Source: Muribaculaceae bacterium
GTDB lineage: Bacteria; Bacteroidota; Bacteroidia; Bacteroidales; Muribaculaceae
Length of the DNA stretch: 64,000 nucleotides
Direction: 5' to 3'
NCBI GenBank assembly: GCA_910573745.1
Contig: CAJSYI010000003.1
Location: 62,001 to 126,000, forward strand
Below are positions 62,058 through 64,000 of this stretch, piece after piece; positions within the stretch are counted from its first letter, which is position 1, and each line of letters begins with the position of its first letter. The translations under genes and the position numbers were made by a program. Under the pieces are notes generated by a model. The model was not told where the DNA came from. It did no database searches and saw nothing but the letters and a program-made list of their open reading frames with translations.

Positions 62058-63806
62058 TCAGACTTTATAGTCGATGAGCGGAGCCGGATTCAAGTAGCCT
62101 ATATGGCCGCTTTCCTTGCCGGCATCCGGGGCAAGCTGCACGTCGATTATTGCCGGTGCTTTCAATGCGATGGCTTCCGTGAGGGCTTTGGAAAGCTCTT
62201 CGGGAGTTGAAACATAGTAGTTTGCCACACCGAAAACTTCGCCCATCTTGTCATATCGGGCGTGGATATCGAGCGTTGTAGGAGCCGGGTCATGCTCGAT
62301 GGCAGGAGACGTTGAAGGATTGACTCCAAGATTGTTGTAGATACCACCGTTGTTGAGCACCACGACAGTCACTGGCAGCTTGAATCTGCATATGGTAGCG
62401 AAATCCATTCCAGAGAATCCGAATGCAGAGTCTCCCTCTATGGCCACCACTTGTTTACCAGTGGCAACCGCCGCACCTACGCATGAACCCATTCCCATAC
62501 CCATAATGGCCCATGTAGCGCAATCCACACGGCGGCGAGGGAGAACCATGTCTATAGCGTCGCGGGTGTCGTCAAGCGTGTTGGCACCTTCGTTGACGAT
62601 GATTATGTCCGGGTTGGCCTCTATGACTGGCTTTATCGCGCTCAGTGCGCTCCAGTGGTTCATAGGGCTGAGCTTTGCCGCGTCGGCAAGCCTTTGAGCA
62701 AACTTCTCATTCTTGACCTTTGTCTCTGCCTGAAGACCTTTGACCCATTCAGGGTCTATGGCGATCTTCTTGCCTTCAAGACGAGCAAGGATTGCGTCGA
62801 GCGATGCATTCATATCTCCCACAACAGGAGCGGCAATCGGCACGTTAACGTCTATTTCCTGAGCTTCCACGTCGAGCTGGACGAATTTGACGTCAGGATT
62901 CCATTTTCCGCGTCCGAACGAAAGCATCCAGTTGAGGCGTGCGCCGACCACAACCACCACATCGGCCTCCTTCATAATTGTGGAACGGCAGGCAAGCGCG
63001 CTCAGCGGACCTTTGTCGGGCAATACGCCCTTGGCCATCGACATAGGAAGATAAGGGATTCCGTATGTTTCAATGAGCTTCTTCAGACGATCTTCGGCTC
63101 CTGCGTAAGCCGCGCCTTTGCCTATGAGCACCGCCGGGCGTTTTGCGGAGGCGATGATGTCGGCGGCGCGTTCAACCGACTGCTCGTTGGGAACCACTGC
63201 AGAATATATGTCCACAGGCGTATAGAAAAGCTTTTCCGCTTCGGATGCATCCATGATTTCAGCAAGTGCCGGAGTGGTCATGTCTATGTAGACACCGCCC
63301 GGACGGCCTGAGACTGCCGCGCGGTAGGCACGTGCGAGTGCCGACGGAATGTCTTTTGCGTGGCTGCAACGGAAAGCGGCTTTCACAAGCGGACGAGCCG
63401 TGTTCAGCTGGTCAAGTTCTTCGTATGTACCCATCTTCATATCTACCATCGCAGGGTCTGACGCACCAGAAATCTGTATCATCGGATAGCAGTTCACTGT
63501 GGCGTTGGCCGTGGCAGTCAGTCCGTTGAGGAATCCGAGCGAAGAGACAGTAAGCAGCAAACCAGGTTTGCGCGTCAAGAATCCGTGGGTGGCGGCTGCC
63601 ATTCCGGCCTGTTGCTCGAAGCGGAATCCGACGAATTTCACGCCTACCTTCTGCATCGCATAAGCCGCTTCGGTTACAGGGATACCGACAAGCCCGTAGA
63701 CAGTGTCGAGTCCGAGTCGCTTTATTGCTTCTGCCAATATGTACATTCCTGTTACCTGCTCCGGGAAATGTGGAGCGGCAGCAGTGGTTTTGTCTGTGTT
63801 GTTCAT
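62058..63806 (-). CDS. oxc: Oxalyl-CoA decarboxylase
   Basis: The 582-residue thiamine-diphosphate enzyme splits oxalyl-CoA into formyl-CoA and carbon dioxide. The catalytic glutamate is Glu64 in GFRFEQQAGMAAA. The ThDP/Mg motif is GDSAFGFSGMDFATICRFKL...NNGGIYNN (about 458-492). SSLGFLNGLTATANATVNCYPM, NEGANTLDDTRDAIDM and MGMGMGSCVGAAVA are typical of Oxc rather than other members such as acetolactate synthase. It is preceded by frc, which supplies oxalyl-CoA. Intestinal Muribaculaceae are among the gut groups reported to carry this pathway. Confidence 0.95.
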   Translation of the reverse strand: MNNTDKTTAAAPHFPEQVTGMYILAEAIKRLGLDTVYGLVGIPVTEAAYAMQKVGVKFVGFRFEQQAGMAAATHGFLTRKPGLLLTVSSLGFLNGLTATANATVNCYPMIQISGASDPAMVDMKMGTYEELDQLNTARPLVKAAFRCSHAKDIPSALARAYRAAVSGRPGGVYIDMTTPALAEIMDASEAEKLFYTPVDIYSAVVPNEQSVERAADIIASAKRPAVLIGKGAAYAGAEDRLKKLIETYGIPYLPMSMAKGVLPDKGPLSALACRSTIMKEADVVVVVGARLNWMLSFGRGKWNPDVKFVQLDVEAQEIDVNVPIAAPVVGDMNASLDAILARLEGKKIAIDPEWVKGLQAETKVKNEKFAQRLADAAKLSPMNHWSALSAIKPVIEANPDIIIVNEGANTLDDTRDAIDMVLPRRRVDCATWAIMGMGMGSCVGAAVATGKQVVAIEGDSAFGFSGMDFATICRFKLPVTVVVLNNGGIYNNLGVNPSTSPAIEHDPAPTTLDIHARYDKMGEVFGVANYYVSTPEELSKALTEAIALKAPAIIDVQLAPDAGKESGHIGYLNPAPLIDYKV

Positions 63807-63901
63807 AATACGTTTTGTAGTTTAAGAATGAAAAGAAGGAATAGGAACGTGCGGCAAAAGACACGGACAACTCTATTCCTTCTTGTTCAGGTTTATAACA
63901 C

Positions 63902-64000
63902 TTACTTCTTGGGCATCGGGGCAGTTGTGCCGTTGGACTTGAACTTATCTATGTCAGCCTGAGAATACCCGAGTCCGGCAAGCACCTCGTCTGTATTTCC
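63902..64000 (-). CDS. frc: Formyl-CoA:oxalate CoA-transferase, C-terminal end (runs off the window)
   Basis: Only the last 32 codons are in the window: GNTDEVLAGLGYSQADIDKF then SNGTTAPMPKK and TAA at 63902-63904. NTDEVLAGLGYSQADIDKF fits the C-terminal helix of class III (CaiB/Frc) CoA-transferases. Its place 95 bases before oxc makes formyl-CoA:oxalate CoA-transferase the natural call: it moves CoA from formyl-CoA to oxalate, and Oxc regenerates formyl-CoA. The call leans on context. Confidence 0.75.
   Translation of the reverse strand, partial: GNTDEVLAGLGYSQADIDKFKSNGTTAPMPKK

Overview
The window reads as a chromosomal segment of a gut Bacteroidales bacterium, most likely of the Muribaculaceae (S24-7) type. 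The basis is Bacteroidetes promoters (TTTG-N20-TAnnTTTG), a Rho factor with a long disordered N-terminal insertion, a GT3 (eukaryote-type) glycogen synthase, TonB-dependent receptors with carboxypeptidase-like plug extensions, a T9SS-type sorting tail, a GLPGLI-family protein and a formyl-CoA/oxalyl-CoA oxalate pathway. Genus assignment is inference. I see no rRNA, tRNA, CRISPR array or intact transposase.

Layout. 1-2.8 kb: end of pyrC, a DPM1-like glycosyltransferase, a DUF2156 protein and sodB, with two interlocked inverted repeats before sodB. 2.9-7.7 kb: the histidine-degradation operon hutU-hutI-hutH. 7.9-12.1 kb: the glycogen operon (GT3 synthase, glgP). 12.4-18.1 kb: a Crp-like regulator, a B3/B4-domain protein, a TonB-dependent receptor and a U32 peptidase. 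18.2-26.5 kb, minus strand: a TlpA-like protein, a YhcC-like radical SAM protein, aroC, ybaK, rho (with a leader of about 370 nt), tilS and an S24-type repressor. 26.7-32.9 kb: rubrerythrin, ruvX, a cobalamin riboswitch controlling two surface proteins, and def.

33.0-40.7 kb is an accessory island. It is flanked by what look like the two broken halves of one CoiA-like gene. Inside are an outer-membrane barrel and a divergent unknown gene sharing an identical 15-bp promoter box, a LuxR-type regulator, a toxin-antitoxin pair whose GNAT toxin carries an in-frame amber codon, a frameshifted excisionase-like gene, an internally deleted integrase remnant and an integrase with all catalytic residues.

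40.9-47.7 kb is housekeeping (SpoU methylase, SIMPL protein, porin, YitT, lgt, ackA, pta). 47.8-53.8 kb is another accessory stretch: a PNPOx-like gene stopped by an amber codon, a frameshifted SugE-like exporter, a Crp-like regulator, and a TonB receptor/GLPGLI/propeller-lipoprotein operon. 54.1-58.8 kb: parC, a DUF3316 protein and an S41 protease. 58.8-60.4 kb: a thioredoxin, a C39-like/VKOR membrane protein and a translationally coupled 42-residue peptide with a RiPP-leader-like motif. 60.7-64 kb: oxalate catabolism (frc end, oxc, AEC permease).

The most novel signals are a family of three MITE-like intergenic elements (27.3, 53.8 and 61.7 kb). They share terminal inverted repeats and an internal hairpin motif whose stem covaries while its flanks stay constant. 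Next come the hidden peptide gene beside the VKOR protein, the pseudoknot-like arrangement before sodB, and the paired divergent promoter boxes in the island.
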